Positions 25,254 through 34,151 of a DNA stretch of 64,000 nucleotides are shown here, piece after piece (position 1 is the first letter of the stretch; each line of letters begins with the position of its first letter). The translations under genes and the position numbers were made by a program. The notes beneath the pieces were generated by a model. It did not search any database and was not told the origin of the DNA. It saw nothing but the letters and a program-made list of their open reading frames with translations. This DNA comes from Streptomyces chattanoogensis (lineage in GTDB: Bacteria > Actinomycetota > Actinomycetes > Streptomycetales > Streptomycetaceae), in assembly GCF_001294335.1 (NCBI RefSeq), contig NZ_LGKG01000134.1, positions 1 to 64,000 on the forward strand, in the 5' to 3' direction.

Positions 25254-25292
25254 GCGAGGCGAGGAGGCGGCCGTGCCGGTCCGGGGCGCTCG

Positions 25293-25796
25293 CTAGTGCT
25301 GCGACTTCTGCGAAACGACGGTGGCCGATGTCGAGGACGACGGGAGCGCGCCGTTGCGCTGGGCGATCAGGGCGTCGCGGATCTCGATGAGCAGCTCGAC
25401 CTCGGTCGGGTCGGCCGGGGCGTCGTCGACCGGCTTCTTCGCGTCCTGGCGGGCCTTCCACTTGTTCATCGGCAGGATCATGAGGAAGTAGACCACCGCG
25501 GCGGTGATCAGGAAGGTCAGCGCGGAGCTGAGCACCGAGCCCCACAGGATGTAGATCCCGTCGGTGAACTGGCCCGTCTTCTTGTCCGGGTGGCAGCTGA
25601 AGCTGAGGCAGCTCTTGTAGTTGTCGAGGTTCTGCGAGCCGAGCGCGCCGATGATCGGGTTGATCACGCCCTTGACCACGGCATTGACGATGTTGGTGAA
25701 TGCCGCACCGACGACGACCGCGACCGCGAGCTCGATGACGTTGCCGCGCATCAGGAATTCCTTGAATCCCTGCAGGACGCCCTTGTTCTCGCTCAC
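25293..25796 (-). CDS. mscL: Large-conductance mechanosensitive channel MscL
   Basis: A 167-residue protein starting at GTG 25796 with GAGG seven bases upstream. GVLQGFKEFLMRGNVIELAV and AVVVGAAFTNIVNAVVKGVI are the amphipathic N-terminal helix and first membrane helix; the second helix is LTFLITAAVVYFLMILPM. The C-terminal helix (EVELLIEIRDALIAQR) forms the cytoplasmic bundle. The periplasmic loop is longer than usual and has two Cys (KSCLSFSCHPDKK). The pentameric channel opens on osmotic downshock. Confidence 0.95.
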   Translation of the reverse strand: MSENKGVLQGFKEFLMRGNVIELAVAVVVGAAFTNIVNAVVKGVINPIIGALGSQNLDNYKSCLSFSCHPDKKTGQFTDGIYILWGSVLSSALTFLITAAVVYFLMILPMNKWKARQDAKKPVDDAPADPTEVELLIEIRDALIAQRNGALPSSSTSATVVSQKSQH

Positions 25797-26027
25797 CTGA
25801 CAGCCTCTTTCCATGCTCGGTACCGGGGACGGTGCACCAACAGTCGGCACCGCAACTTACGGCAGGGCAGGGCGTCGGTGTCCAGTCGCACGCCTCGGAC
25901 CGGCGATCGGCCGGTGCATCGGTGCGGATCCGGCCGGATCGGGTCGCGCGGACCGGCCCGCCCCGCGGGCCACCCGGAGAAGTTTTCCGTGCGAGGCATG
26001 GGGACGCCACTCGATCTTGGCGCATGG

Positions 26028-26327
26028 CTACCGCCCTCCGGAGAGCGCCGCCGCCGCACATCCGGCCGCCGGCGCCGTTCGTACGACACCGTACGAAGCG
26101 CCGGCGGCCAGTGCTGCGGCGGCCATCGCCAGCCCGGCCGCGAGCAGCCGCCGTCGCGTCGCCCGCGGCCAACGGCTCCGGCCGCCGCCGGATCGAACCG
26201 GTGCGAAGTGGGGCACTTCACACGGCGGGGGAATCGGAAGGGGCGGATCGGGGAGCGGGGGCGGGGGGAGTCGTAAGCCGGGGGAGGGCGGACCGAGAGG
26301 ACGCAGGGGGAGAGAAGGGCCGGGCAT
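26028..26327 (-). CDS. Proline/arginine-rich short membrane protein, possible remnant of a SAF-domain protein
   Basis: A 99-residue frame from ATG 26327. A Pro/Leu/Arg-rich leader, then RRRLLAAGLAMAAAALAAGA as one membrane helix, then it stops. In related genomes, as I recall, a SAF-domain (pilus or flagellar assembly-type) protein with this kind of anchor lies upstream of mscL. Here no SAF domain follows, and 231 bp of non-coding DNA separates the stop from the mscL start. It may be truncated. Weak ribosome binding site. Confidence 0.4.
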   Translation of the reverse strand: MPGPSLPLRPLGPPSPGLRLPPPPLPDPPLPIPPPCEVPHFAPVRSGGGRSRWPRATRRRLLAAGLAMAAAALAAGASYGVVRTAPAAGCAAAALSGGR

Positions 26328-26479
26328 GTGGTCACCGCCTGTCGTGTGCGTGCGGAATCCGGAACCGGCGATCGGACGACGATCAGCCGGCGATCACCAC
26401 CGTGCCGGAATATCCCGCAGCCCGCGGCGGGCTGTGGATGACCGTGCCCCTGTGGACAACCCGGTCACCCACACGAGCC

Positions 26480-27337
26480 TCACGGCAGCTCTATGCCCAG
26501 GTCCCAGCCCTCGAGGGCGCTCCCGCACGCGCAGTCGCGGAAGGCGCTGCCGGGCAGTGCGGCGACCGCGTCGAAGAGGACCTCGCGCAGCCGGCCGACG
26601 TTGGCGCCGAAGACCTTGAGGACCTCTGCGTGGGAGACGCCGTCGCCGCTCTCGGTGCCCGCGTCCAGGTCGGTGACCAGCGTCAATGACGTGTAGCAGA
26701 GGCCGAGCTCGCGGGCGAGCACGGCCTCGGGGTGGCCCGTCATCCCGACCACCGACCAGCCCTGCGCGGCGTGCCAGCGGGACTCCGCGCGGGTGGAGAA
26801 GCGAGGGCCTTCGATGACGACGAGGGTGCCGCCGTCGACCGGCTCCCAGTCGCGGCCGCGGGCGGCGGCGAGCGCGGCCCGGCGTCCGGTGGGGCAGTAG
26901 GGATCGGCGAACGCCACATGGACGATGTTCGGGACGCTGCCGTCGGGCAGCGGTTCGCCGTCGAAATAGGACTGGTCGCGGGACTTGGTGCGGTCGACGA
27001 GCTGATCGGGGACGAGCAGCGTGCCCGGCCCGTATTCGGGGCGCAGTCCGCCGACCGCGCACGGGCCGAGGACCTGCCGTACGCCGACCGAGCGCAGGGC
27101 CCACAGGTTGGCGCGGTAGTTGATGCGGTGCGGCGCGAGGTGGTGCCCGCGGCCGTGCCGGGGGAGGAAGGCGACCCGGCGGCCGGCCACCTGGCCCAGG
27201 AACAGGGAGTCGCTGGGCGGGCCGTACGGAGTGTCCACCGTGACCTCGGTCACATCGTCCAGGAAGGAGTAGAACCCCGATCCGCCGATCACGCCGATCT
27301 CGGCGCCGGTCTTCATGCCAGTCTCCGCGTCAGACAT
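26480..27337 (-). CDS. mtnP: S-methyl-5'-thioadenosine phosphorylase
   Basis: A 285-residue protein starting at ATG 27337. GVIGGSGFYSFLDDV, RHGRGHHLAPHRINYRANLW, IEGPRFSTRAES and GMTGHPEAVLARELGLCYTS carry the phosphate, ribose and base sites of the PNP/MTAP family. Two Asp in VTDLDAGTE indicate 6-aminopurine (adenine) specificity, hence MTA rather than inosine. It splits MTA from polyamine and other SAM-using pathways into adenine and methylthioribose-1-phosphate. A -10 (TAGTGT) exactly seven bases upstream of the ATG indicates a leaderless mRNA. Confidence 0.9.
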   Translation of the reverse strand: MSDAETGMKTGAEIGVIGGSGFYSFLDDVTEVTVDTPYGPPSDSLFLGQVAGRRVAFLPRHGRGHHLAPHRINYRANLWALRSVGVRQVLGPCAVGGLRPEYGPGTLLVPDQLVDRTKSRDQSYFDGEPLPDGSVPNIVHVAFADPYCPTGRRAALAAARGRDWEPVDGGTLVVIEGPRFSTRAESRWHAAQGWSVVGMTGHPEAVLARELGLCYTSLTLVTDLDAGTESGDGVSHAEVLKVFGANVGRLREVLFDAVAALPGSAFRDCACGSALEGWDLGIELP

Positions 27338-27344
27338 GACGGTC

Positions 27345-27350
27345 ACACTA
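27345..27350 (-). promoter_or_regulatory. -10 element TAGTGT for leaderless mtnP mRNA
   Basis: TAGTGT on the minus strand ends seven bases before ATG 27337, so transcription should begin at or next to the start codon. No Shine-Dalgarno sequence is present. Confidence 0.55.
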
Positions 27351-27393
27351 TCGGGGTAGTGCGCGCCGTCGCGCCCGTGTGCCGAAAAAGCCG

Positions 27394-27424
27394 CGGACCC
27401 CGCCGTCGGCGACGGCGGGGTCCG
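27394..27424. terminator. Strong hairpin after the FmdB-type gene
   Basis: A 14-bp perfect stem (CGGACCCCGCCGTC / GACGGCGGGGTCCG) with loop GGC, 13 bp past the stop of the zinc-ribbon gene and upstream of mtnP. Confidence 0.85.
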
Positions 27425-27436
27425 GGGAAGTGCTGG

Positions 27437-27772
27437 TCAGGCCGCGGAGCTGCTGCTCGAGGACGACGTGGCGGCCGGGGCGGACGCCTTGGCGTCGGAG
27501 CCGCCGCTCGACGAGGACGAGGAGCCGGACGAGTCCGAGGAGGACGAGGAGCTCGACGACGAGGAGCTCTTCGCGGGGCTGCTGCTGGACGACGAGCCGC
27601 GGCTGTCGTTGCGGTAGAACCCCGAACCCTTGAAGACGATGCCGACCGCCGAGAACACCTTCTTGAGGCGTCCGTTGCAGCTGGGGCACTCGGTGAGCGC
27701 GTCGTCGGTGAACTTCTGCACGGCCTCGAGGCCCTCGCCGCACGCGGTGCACTGGTACTGGTAGGTCGGCAC
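27437..27772 (-). CDS. FmdB-type zinc ribbon protein with polyserine tail
   Basis: A 111-residue protein starting at GTG 27772 with AGGAGG upstream. The first 55 residues are the FmdB zinc ribbon: PTYQYQCTACGEGLEAVQKF and LTECPSCNGRLKKVF (two CxxC), then GIVFKGSGFYRND. The remaining half is almost only Ser, with runs of 6 to 11 Ser broken by Gly, Asp, Lys and Ala. The ribbon may bind Zn; its partner is not known. The tail is disordered and length-variable in this family. Confidence 0.88.
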   Translation of the reverse strand: MPTYQYQCTACGEGLEAVQKFTDDALTECPSCNGRLKKVFSAVGIVFKGSGFYRNDSRGSSSSSSPAKSSSSSSSSSSSDSSGSSSSSSGGSDAKASAPAATSSSSSSSAA

Positions 27773-27908
27773 TTGACTTCCTCCTGGCACTCTCACTCAA
27801 TGAGTGCTAACGACGATCCATAGTGCAGTATTCCGGCCCGTCAGTCCACTGTTGACCGGCTGACGGTGACCGACTCCACGTCCGGGCGGGCGCTCACCAT
27901 GCCGTTGT

Positions 27909-29210
27909 TCAGGCGCTCGCCAGCTCCCGTTCCCGGTCCTCGGCGACGGCACCGGCCTGGTCCTGGGTGTCGTGCGTGGCGCCGCCGGTGACCGCGGACG
28001 CGGCGCGGGGCAGCAGGTGTCCGCGCAGCGTCAGCAGCACCGTCAGCGCCAGCGCCGTACCGGCCAGCGGCACCAGGAACCCGGTGCTCGGGCCGAAGCG
28101 GTCCGTCAGCTGGCCGGCCACGGAGGACGCGGCCGCCTGGCCCAGCGCCACCGCGCCGGTCAGCCAGGTGAAGGCCTCCGTACGGGCGGCGGCCGGCACC
28201 AGCGACTCGACCAGGGTGTAGCCGGAGATCAGGGCCGGGGCGATGCACAGGCCGACGACGAGGCCGACGGCGGCCAGCAGCGGCACCGCGGTCACCGCCC
28301 ACAGCGGGGTGGTGGCCAGCGTCAGCAGCCCGTAGCCCACCAGGACCCGGCGCCGCGGGCCGACCTTCCAGGCGATGGCGCCGCAGGCGATGCCCGCGAG
28401 CATGTTGCCGGCCGCGAAGATCCCGTAGAGGACGCCGTTGATGCCGGGGTGCCCGATGTGCTGGGTGAAGGCGGTCAGCGAGACCTGCATGCCGCCGAAG
28501 ACGGTGCCGATGCCGAGGAACGCGGCGATCAGGACCCGTACGCCGGGCACCGACAGCGCCGAGCCCTGCGGCCGGCCGCCGGACTGCGCCCGGTGGACGG
28601 GCGGCTGGGTGCGCCGCTGGGAGGCGAACAGCAGACCGCCGGCGAGGGTGAGGACGGCCTCGGCGATCAGGCCGGCCGCCGGGTGGATGCCGGTGCACAG
28701 CGCGGTCGCCAGCACCGGGCCGACGACGAAGGTGAACTCGTCGGTGACCGACTCGAAGGCGGCGGCCGTCGGCATCAGCGGGCTGCCGCCGAGCCTGGCC
28801 GCCCAGCGGGCCCGCACCATCGGGCCGACCTGCGGCGTCGAGGCGCCGGTGGGGACGGCGACGGCGAGCAGCGCCCACAGGGGGGCGTGCGCGAGGGCGA
28901 GGGTGATCAGGGCCGCGACACCGGCGACATGCACCAGGACGCCGGGGAGCAGGACCGCGCGCTGGCCGAAGCGGTCGGCGAGCTTGCCGCTCTGCGGGGC
29001 GAACAGGGCCATCGAGACACCGGTGGCGGCGGTCACCGCGCCGGCGGAGCCGTAGGAGCCGGTGGTCGACTGGACGAGCAGGGTGATGCCGATGGTCAGC
29101 ATCGCGAAGGGTTGCCGGGCCAGAAAGCCGGGCAGCAGGAATGTCCATGCACCGGGGGTGCGCAGCAGTTGTCCGTAACCGGGACGGGAGTCCTTGACCG
29201 CGGATGCCAC
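27909..29210 (-). CDS. MFS transporter
   Basis: A 433-residue 12-helix protein from GTG 29210 (GTG 29258 also in frame). It begins VASAVKDSRPGYGQLLRTPG with the first helix at FLLPGFLARQPFAMLTIGIT; the loop SGKLADRFGQRAVLLPG is the cytoplasmic motif A. A long central loop (SQRRTQPPVHRAQSGGRPQG) separates the halves. Homologues are general efflux-type permeases; substrate unknown. It belongs to the conserved block with mtnP and mscL. Confidence 0.82.
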   Translation of the reverse strand: MASAVKDSRPGYGQLLRTPGAWTFLLPGFLARQPFAMLTIGITLLVQSTTGSYGSAGAVTAATGVSMALFAPQSGKLADRFGQRAVLLPGVLVHVAGVAALITLALAHAPLWALLAVAVPTGASTPQVGPMVRARWAARLGGSPLMPTAAAFESVTDEFTFVVGPVLATALCTGIHPAAGLIAEAVLTLAGGLLFASQRRTQPPVHRAQSGGRPQGSALSVPGVRVLIAAFLGIGTVFGGMQVSLTAFTQHIGHPGINGVLYGIFAAGNMLAGIACGAIAWKVGPRRRVLVGYGLLTLATTPLWAVTAVPLLAAVGLVVGLCIAPALISGYTLVESLVPAAARTEAFTWLTGAVALGQAAASSVAGQLTDRFGPSTGFLVPLAGTALALTVLLTLRGHLLPRAASAVTGGATHDTQDQAGAVAEDRERELASA

Positions 29211-29443
29211 GGCCGGGCCTTTCTGCCGCCTGGTAGCGCGCCGCCGCGAGGTCGTCACGGGTACGCGCCGAGAGCTGTCCTCTCGCGCAGGACCGAGTGA
29301 TACCGCGTGGTCCCCACTAAGGAAGTGGCTGCGTGTGTGGCAGTGGACCGCGGCCGCCGAGCGGTCGCGCCAGCTCTGCGTCAGGCAGAGTTGGTTCGTT
29401 CAGGGTGATTCGAGTGTTGCTTCCTTCATAGTACAGATCGCAG
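29211..29443. other. Upstream region of the MFS gene, no gene seen
   Basis: No convincing coding frame. An AT-richer patch at 29395-29435 (GTTCAGGGTGATTCGAGTGT) could hold a promoter, and a GAGAG...CTCTC short dyad lies near 29268-29286. Together with the terminator at 29444-29479 this fills the 320-base gap to the antiporter gene. Confidence 0.4.
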
Positions 29444-29479
29444 CCCGTGAAGCCCTGGGATTAACCAGGGCTTCACGGG
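29444..29479. terminator. 15-bp hairpin after the K+/H+ antiporter gene
   Basis: CCCGTGAAGCCCTGG and CCAGGGCTTCACGGG pair perfectly around loop GATTAA, about 50 bp past the antiporter stop on the minus strand. Confidence 0.85.
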
Positions 29480-29530
29480 GATTTCCTTGGTATCCGTGGA
29501 GAGATGCGGCACATACCGGCCGGTCGGGAG

Positions 29531-31072
29531 TCAGCGGCCTTCGCGTCTGTGCCCGCGCAGATGGCCGTGCCCGTGCGTCGCGCCCGTCCCCAGCCAGCCG
29601 GCCAGCTTGCCGCCCTGCGAGACCGCTTGGAGCCGCCGCTCGGCCGCGTCTCGCACCGGATCGGTGGCCACCACCAGCAGCTCGTCGCCGTGCCGCAGCA
29701 CGGTCGCCGGCGACGGCACGAAGCTGGAGCCGTCCCGTACGACCAGGGTGACCGCGGCCCCCTTGGGCATCCGCAGCTCGCTCACCTCGACGCCGTGCAT
29801 CCGGGAGGCGGGCCCGATGGAGGTGGACAGCAGATGGCCGCGCAGCCGCTCCAGGGGGGCCGACTCGATGCCCAGGTCGGCGGCCTCTGTTCCGTCGGCA
29901 TCACCGATCCGAAGCCGCCGGGCGAGCCAGGGCAGCGTCGGGCCCTGGATGAGGGTGTAGACCACGACGAGGACGAAGACGATGTTGAAGACGTGTTCGC
30001 TGCCGGGGATCTTGGTGACCATCGGGATGGTGGCCAGGACGATGGGCACCGCGCCGCGCAGTCCCGCCCACGACAGCAGGGTCTTCTCCTGCCAGGGCAT
30101 GGTGAAGGGCAGCAGGCTCACGAACACCGACAGCGGGCGCGCCACGATGGTCAGGATCATGCCGATGACCAGGGCCGGGACTATGTCGCCCAGGAGGTTG
30201 TGCGGGGTGACCAGCAGGCCCAGCAGGACGAACATGCCGATCTGGCCGATCCAGCCGAGCCCCTCGGCGAAGCCGCGGGTGGCCGGGGCGTGCGGCAGTT
30301 TGGCGTTGCCGAGGACCACGGCGGCCAGATAGACGGCGAGGAATCCGGAGCCGTGTGCCAGGGCGCCGGCCGCGTAGGCGGAGACCGCGATGGCCATGAC
30401 GGCGATCGGGTAGAGGCCGGAGGCGGGCAGCGCCACATGCCGCATGCCGTACGCGCCGAGCCAGCCGACCGCCAGCCCGACGGCGGCGCCGATCGCCAGC
30501 TCCAGGGCTATCTTCCCCAGCAGGGCGGACCAGTGCTCGACCGGTCCGGCGGCGGAGAAGGCGACGACCAGGATGACCACCGGGGCGTCGTTGAAGCCCG
30601 ATTCGGCTTCCAGCACACCCGTCAGGCGGGAGGGCAGCGGCACATTGCGCAGCACGGAGAAGACCGCGGCCGCGTCCGTCGAGGAGACCACCGCGCCGAT
30701 CAGCAGCGCCTGACGCCATTCGAGTCCGGCCAGATAGTGCGCTCCGGCCGCGGTGACCCCCACGCTCACCGCGACGCCGACCGTCGAGAGCAGGGCCGCC
30801 TTGGGCAGCGCCGGCCGGATCTCTTTCCACTTGGTGCCCAGACCGCCCTCGGCCAGGATCACGACCAGGGCGGCATAGCCCAGGAGTTGGGTCAGTTCGG
30901 CGTTGTCGAAGACGATGCCGCCGGGGCCGTCCTGCCCTATGGCGACGCCTATCCCCAGGTAGATGAGCAGGCTGGGGAGCCCGCTGCGCGAGGAGATCCG
31001 TACCGCGGCGACGGCGATGAGCAGTACGAGCGAGCAGACCAGCAGGAGTTGATTGAGGTGGTCGACAGTCAG
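29531..31072 (-). CDS. K+/H+ antiporter (CPA1, NhaP2-type) with TrkA_C domain, apparently starting at CTG
   Basis: Reading back from the stop, the frame is protein-like to CTG 31072: LTVDHLNQLLLVCSLVLLIA, then SRSGLPSLLIYLGIGVAIGQ, AELTQLLGYAALVVILAEGG. AAGGACCGGCTC precedes the CTG, and no ATG, GTG or TTG lies between it and the upstream in-frame TAA. Thirteen helices include the ion-binding VLEAESGFNDAPVVILV. The C-terminal cytoplasmic TrkA_C/RCK_C domain (HGVEVSELRMPKGAAVTLVV) would bind a nucleotide. Length 513. It exports K+ in exchange for protons. Confidence 0.85.
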   Translation of the reverse strand: MTVDHLNQLLLVCSLVLLIAVAAVRISSRSGLPSLLIYLGIGVAIGQDGPGGIVFDNAELTQLLGYAALVVILAEGGLGTKWKEIRPALPKAALLSTVGVAVSVGVTAAGAHYLAGLEWRQALLIGAVVSSTDAAAVFSVLRNVPLPSRLTGVLEAESGFNDAPVVILVVAFSAAGPVEHWSALLGKIALELAIGAAVGLAVGWLGAYGMRHVALPASGLYPIAVMAIAVSAYAAGALAHGSGFLAVYLAAVVLGNAKLPHAPATRGFAEGLGWIGQIGMFVLLGLLVTPHNLLGDIVPALVIGMILTIVARPLSVFVSLLPFTMPWQEKTLLSWAGLRGAVPIVLATIPMVTKIPGSEHVFNIVFVLVVVYTLIQGPTLPWLARRLRIGDADGTEAADLGIESAPLERLRGHLLSTSIGPASRMHGVEVSELRMPKGAAVTLVVRDGSSFVPSPATVLRHGDELLVVATDPVRDAAERRLQAVSQGGKLAGWLGTGATHGHGHLRGHRREGR

Positions 31073-31183
31073 GAGCCGGTCCTTTCTCGCACGGGGGCCG
31101 GGAGGGGCGCGTCCAACGGGTGGTTTCGGGCTTTACGGGTGCTTACGGGCCTGTGATCCTTACCCTATCTAGTTACTGAGACT

Positions 31184-31200
31184 AACAATTTACCATTGTT
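31184..31200. promoter_or_regulatory. AT-rich inverted repeat in the antiporter/acylase divergent promoter region
   Basis: AACAAT-TTACC-ATTGTT lies in the most AT-rich stretch of the divergent 228-bp region 31073-31300. TACCCTATCTAG just before it could supply a -10 element. Confidence 0.5.
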
Positions 31201-31300
31201 TGAAACTTTGATGTGCTGGTGGTGACTCCGCGTAGGGCTTGCCGGACCCGTGCGCCTATGGTTGCTCCAGCACTCCCACCCTGCCCCTCGAAGGACAGAG

Positions 31301-34018
31301 ATGCCCGCCAACAAGTCCGGCCCAGCCCCAAAGAAGAAGAAGGGGCGGCGCGGCCGCCTCGTCGCCATCACGGTCGTGCTGCTGCTCGTGGCGGGTATCG
31401 GCTGCGGTGCGTACTGGGGCGTCAGTACCGTGCGCGCCTCCTTCCCGGAGACCACCGGCTCCCTCAAACTCTCCGGTCTGAGCCACCCGGTGAACGTCTC
31501 GCGGGACGGCAACGGCATCCCGCAGATCTACGCCGACACCGATGAGGACCTCTTCCGCGCCCAGGGATACGTCCAGGCCCAGGACCGCTTCTGGGAGATG
31601 GACGTCCGCCGTCATCTGACGGCCGGCCGCCTGTCGGAGATGTTCGGCAAGGGCCAGGTCAAGACCGATGAATTCCTGCGCACCCTCGGCTGGCGCCACG
31701 TCGCGCAGAAGGAGTACGACACCAAGCTGTCGCCGAGCACCAAGAAATACCTCCAGGCCTACTCCGACGGCGTCAACGCCTACCTCAAGGACCACCAGGG
31801 CTCGGCGCTGTCCCTCGAGTACGCGGCGCTGGGCCTCGAGAACGACTACGCGCCCGAGAAGTGGACGCCGGTCGACTCGGTCGCCTGGCTCAAGGCGATG
31901 GCCTGGGACCTGCGCGGCAACATGCAGGAGGAGATCGACCGCTCCCTGATGACCAGCCGCTTCAAGCCGGAGCAGATCGCCCAGCTCTACCCGGCATACC
32001 CGTACAAGCGGAACAAGCCGATCGTCGAGGGCGGTTCGGTCGACCCGGCCAGCAAGCGGTTCCGGCCGAAGAACGCCAAGGGCGGCGCCAACGCCACGCC
32101 GGCCGGCAACGCCACCGCGGGCCTGCAGTCGCAGCTGTCCTCGCTGTCCAAGACCCTCGACAAGGTCCCGGCGCTGCTCGGCCCCAACGGCAACGGCATC
32201 GGCTCCAACTCCTGGGTCGTCTCCGGTGACCACACCACCACCGGCAAGCCGCTGCTGGCCAACGACCCGCACCTGGCACCGCAGATGCCCTCGCTCTGGT
32301 ACCAGATGGGCCTGCACTGCCGTACCACCGGCCCCCGGTGCAACTACGACGTCTCCGGCTTCACCTTCTCGGGCATGCCCGGCGTCGTCATCGGCCACAA
32401 CCAGAACATCTCCTGGGGCATGACCAACCTGGGCGCCGATGTCTCCGACCTCTACCTGGAGAAGATCAGCGCCGACGGCTACCTCTTCGACAACAAGCAG
32501 CGCCCGTTCCTCACCCGCAAGGAGACCATCAAGGTCGCCGGCGGGGAGGACCGTCACATCACCGTCCGCGCCACCCAGAACGGCCCGATCGTCTCCGACC
32601 GCGACGACGAGCTGACCCACGTCGGCAAGGACGCCCCGGTCGGCAACGCCGCCCCGGACCGCGGCGACGGCTACGCCGTATCGCTGCGCTGGACCGCCCT
32701 GGACCCCGGCAGGTCCATGGACGCCGTCTTCGAGATCGACCGCGCCACGGACTGGACGGGCTTCCGCAGGGCCGCCGCGCACTTCGAGGTCCCGTCCCAG
32801 AACCTGATCTACGCCGACACCAAGGGCAACATCGGCTACCAGGCGCCCGGCACGATCCCGGTCCGCGGTGCCGGCGACGGCACCTACCCCGCGCCCGGCT
32901 GGGACCGGAAGTACCGCTGGAAGGGCTACATCCCGCAGTCGGCCCTGCCCTACGAGTACAACCCCGAGCGCGGCTACATCGTCACCGCCAACCAGGCCGT
33001 CGTCGACGAGGACAAGTACCCCTACCTCCTCACCAAGGACTGGGGCTACGGCGCCCGCAGCCAGCGGATCAATGACCTGATCCAGTCGAGGATCAAGGAC
33101 GGCGGCAAGGTCTCCACGGACGATATGCAGGCCTTCCAGAAGGACAACAGCAGCGAGATCGCCCGGCTGCTGACCCCGTACCTGACGAAGATCGACATCA
33201 AGGACAAGTACGTCCGCGACGCCCAGCGGCTGCTGGAGGGCTGGGACTTCACCCAGGAGCCCGACTCCGCCGCGGCCGCCTACTTCAACGCCGTCTGGCG
33301 CAACACGCTCAAGCTTGCCTTCGGCAACAAGATGCCCAAGGAGCTGCGGGTCGAGGGCCAGTGCCTGGCCGTCCGCCCGGCGGACGAGACCGGCCCCGCC
33401 GACGACCTCGACAAGTGGGTGCGCGAATGCGGCGAGCGGGCCCCCGACTCGGCGCAGCCCGACGGCGGCGACCGCTGGTACGAGGTGGTCCGGGGCATCC
33501 TGGACGACCCCCACAACGCCTGGTGGAAGACCGAGGACCGGCCCGGCCACCCCGGTGACAAGAACCGTGACCAGCTCCTCGCGGAGGCCATGAAGGACGC
33601 CCGCTACGAGCTGACCGCCAAGCTCGGCAAGAACATCGACAACTGGAGCTGGGGCCGCCTGCACCAGCTGTACCTGAACAACCAGACGCTGGGCACCGAC
33701 GGACCCGGCCCCCTGCAGGGCCTGTTCAACCGCGGCCCGTGGAACGTCGGCGGCGGCGAGGCCGCGGTGGACGCCACCGGCTGGAACGCCGCGGGCGGCT
33801 ACAAGGTCACCTGGGTCCCGTCCATGCGGATGGTCGTCAACCTCGCCGACCTCGACAAATCCCGCTGGATCAACCTCACCGGCGCCTCCGGGCACGCCTA
33901 CAACGACCACTACTACGACCAGACCGACAAGTGGGCCAAGGGCGAGCTGCTGCCCTGGGCGTTCAGCGAGGCGGCCGTCAAGCAGAAGGCCAAGGACACC
34001 CTGACCCTGACGCCATGA
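31301..34018 (+). CDS. Penicillin acylase family protein (N-terminal nucleophile), membrane-anchored
   Basis: A 905-residue protein starting at ATG 31301 after AAGGACAG. A Lys/Arg-rich N-terminus (KKKKGRRGRLVAITVV) leads into one membrane segment. The alpha chain (FRAQGYVQAQDRFWEMDVRR) and spacer precede the beta chain, whose N-terminal nucleophile should be the Ser in NGIGSNSWVVSGDHTTTGKP. The Asn needed for catalysis lies in the later part of the chain. The family hydrolyses acyl amides, such as beta-lactams or acyl-homoserine lactones; the substrate here is unknown. Convergent with the cyclo-ligase. Confidence 0.92.
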   Translation: MPANKSGPAPKKKKGRRGRLVAITVVLLLVAGIGCGAYWGVSTVRASFPETTGSLKLSGLSHPVNVSRDGNGIPQIYADTDEDLFRAQGYVQAQDRFWEMDVRRHLTAGRLSEMFGKGQVKTDEFLRTLGWRHVAQKEYDTKLSPSTKKYLQAYSDGVNAYLKDHQGSALSLEYAALGLENDYAPEKWTPVDSVAWLKAMAWDLRGNMQEEIDRSLMTSRFKPEQIAQLYPAYPYKRNKPIVEGGSVDPASKRFRPKNAKGGANATPAGNATAGLQSQLSSLSKTLDKVPALLGPNGNGIGSNSWVVSGDHTTTGKPLLANDPHLAPQMPSLWYQMGLHCRTTGPRCNYDVSGFTFSGMPGVVIGHNQNISWGMTNLGADVSDLYLEKISADGYLFDNKQRPFLTRKETIKVAGGEDRHITVRATQNGPIVSDRDDELTHVGKDAPVGNAAPDRGDGYAVSLRWTALDPGRSMDAVFEIDRATDWTGFRRAAAHFEVPSQNLIYADTKGNIGYQAPGTIPVRGAGDGTYPAPGWDRKYRWKGYIPQSALPYEYNPERGYIVTANQAVVDEDKYPYLLTKDWGYGARSQRINDLIQSRIKDGGKVSTDDMQAFQKDNSSEIARLLTPYLTKIDIKDKYVRDAQRLLEGWDFTQEPDSAAAAYFNAVWRNTLKLAFGNKMPKELRVEGQCLAVRPADETGPADDLDKWVRECGERAPDSAQPDGGDRWYEVVRGILDDPHNAWWKTEDRPGHPGDKNRDQLLAEAMKDARYELTAKLGKNIDNWSWGRLHQLYLNNQTLGTDGPGPLQGLFNRGPWNVGGGEAAVDATGWNAAGGYKVTWVPSMRMVVNLADLDKSRWINLTGASGHAYNDHYYDQTDKWAKGELLPWAFSEAAVKQKAKDTLTLTP

Positions 34019-34080
34019 GAACGACAGGCTGACGGAGACGCCGTAAGGCCGCGCACAGCAATCCCGCACAGCGGGCCCAC

Positions 34081-34120
34081 GCCGTCGGGCGGGCCGGGAA
34101 CCCCCGGCCCGCCCGACGGC
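34081..34120. terminator. 18-bp bidirectional hairpin terminator
   Basis: GCCGTCGGGCGGGCCGGG and CCCGGCCCGCCCGACGGC pair perfectly around AACC, between the convergent acylase and cyclo-ligase genes. Confidence 0.9.
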
Positions 34121-34151
34121 GTTTCCGGATCATGACGGTGTCATGGCGGTG

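Noticed and set aside
31256..34069. Minus-strand open frame of over 900 codons
   Set aside because: Antisense to the penicillin acylase family gene; no recognisable domain.
34081..34120. Long hairpin as a riboswitch
   Set aside because: A simple perfect stem between convergent genes; a terminator explains it.
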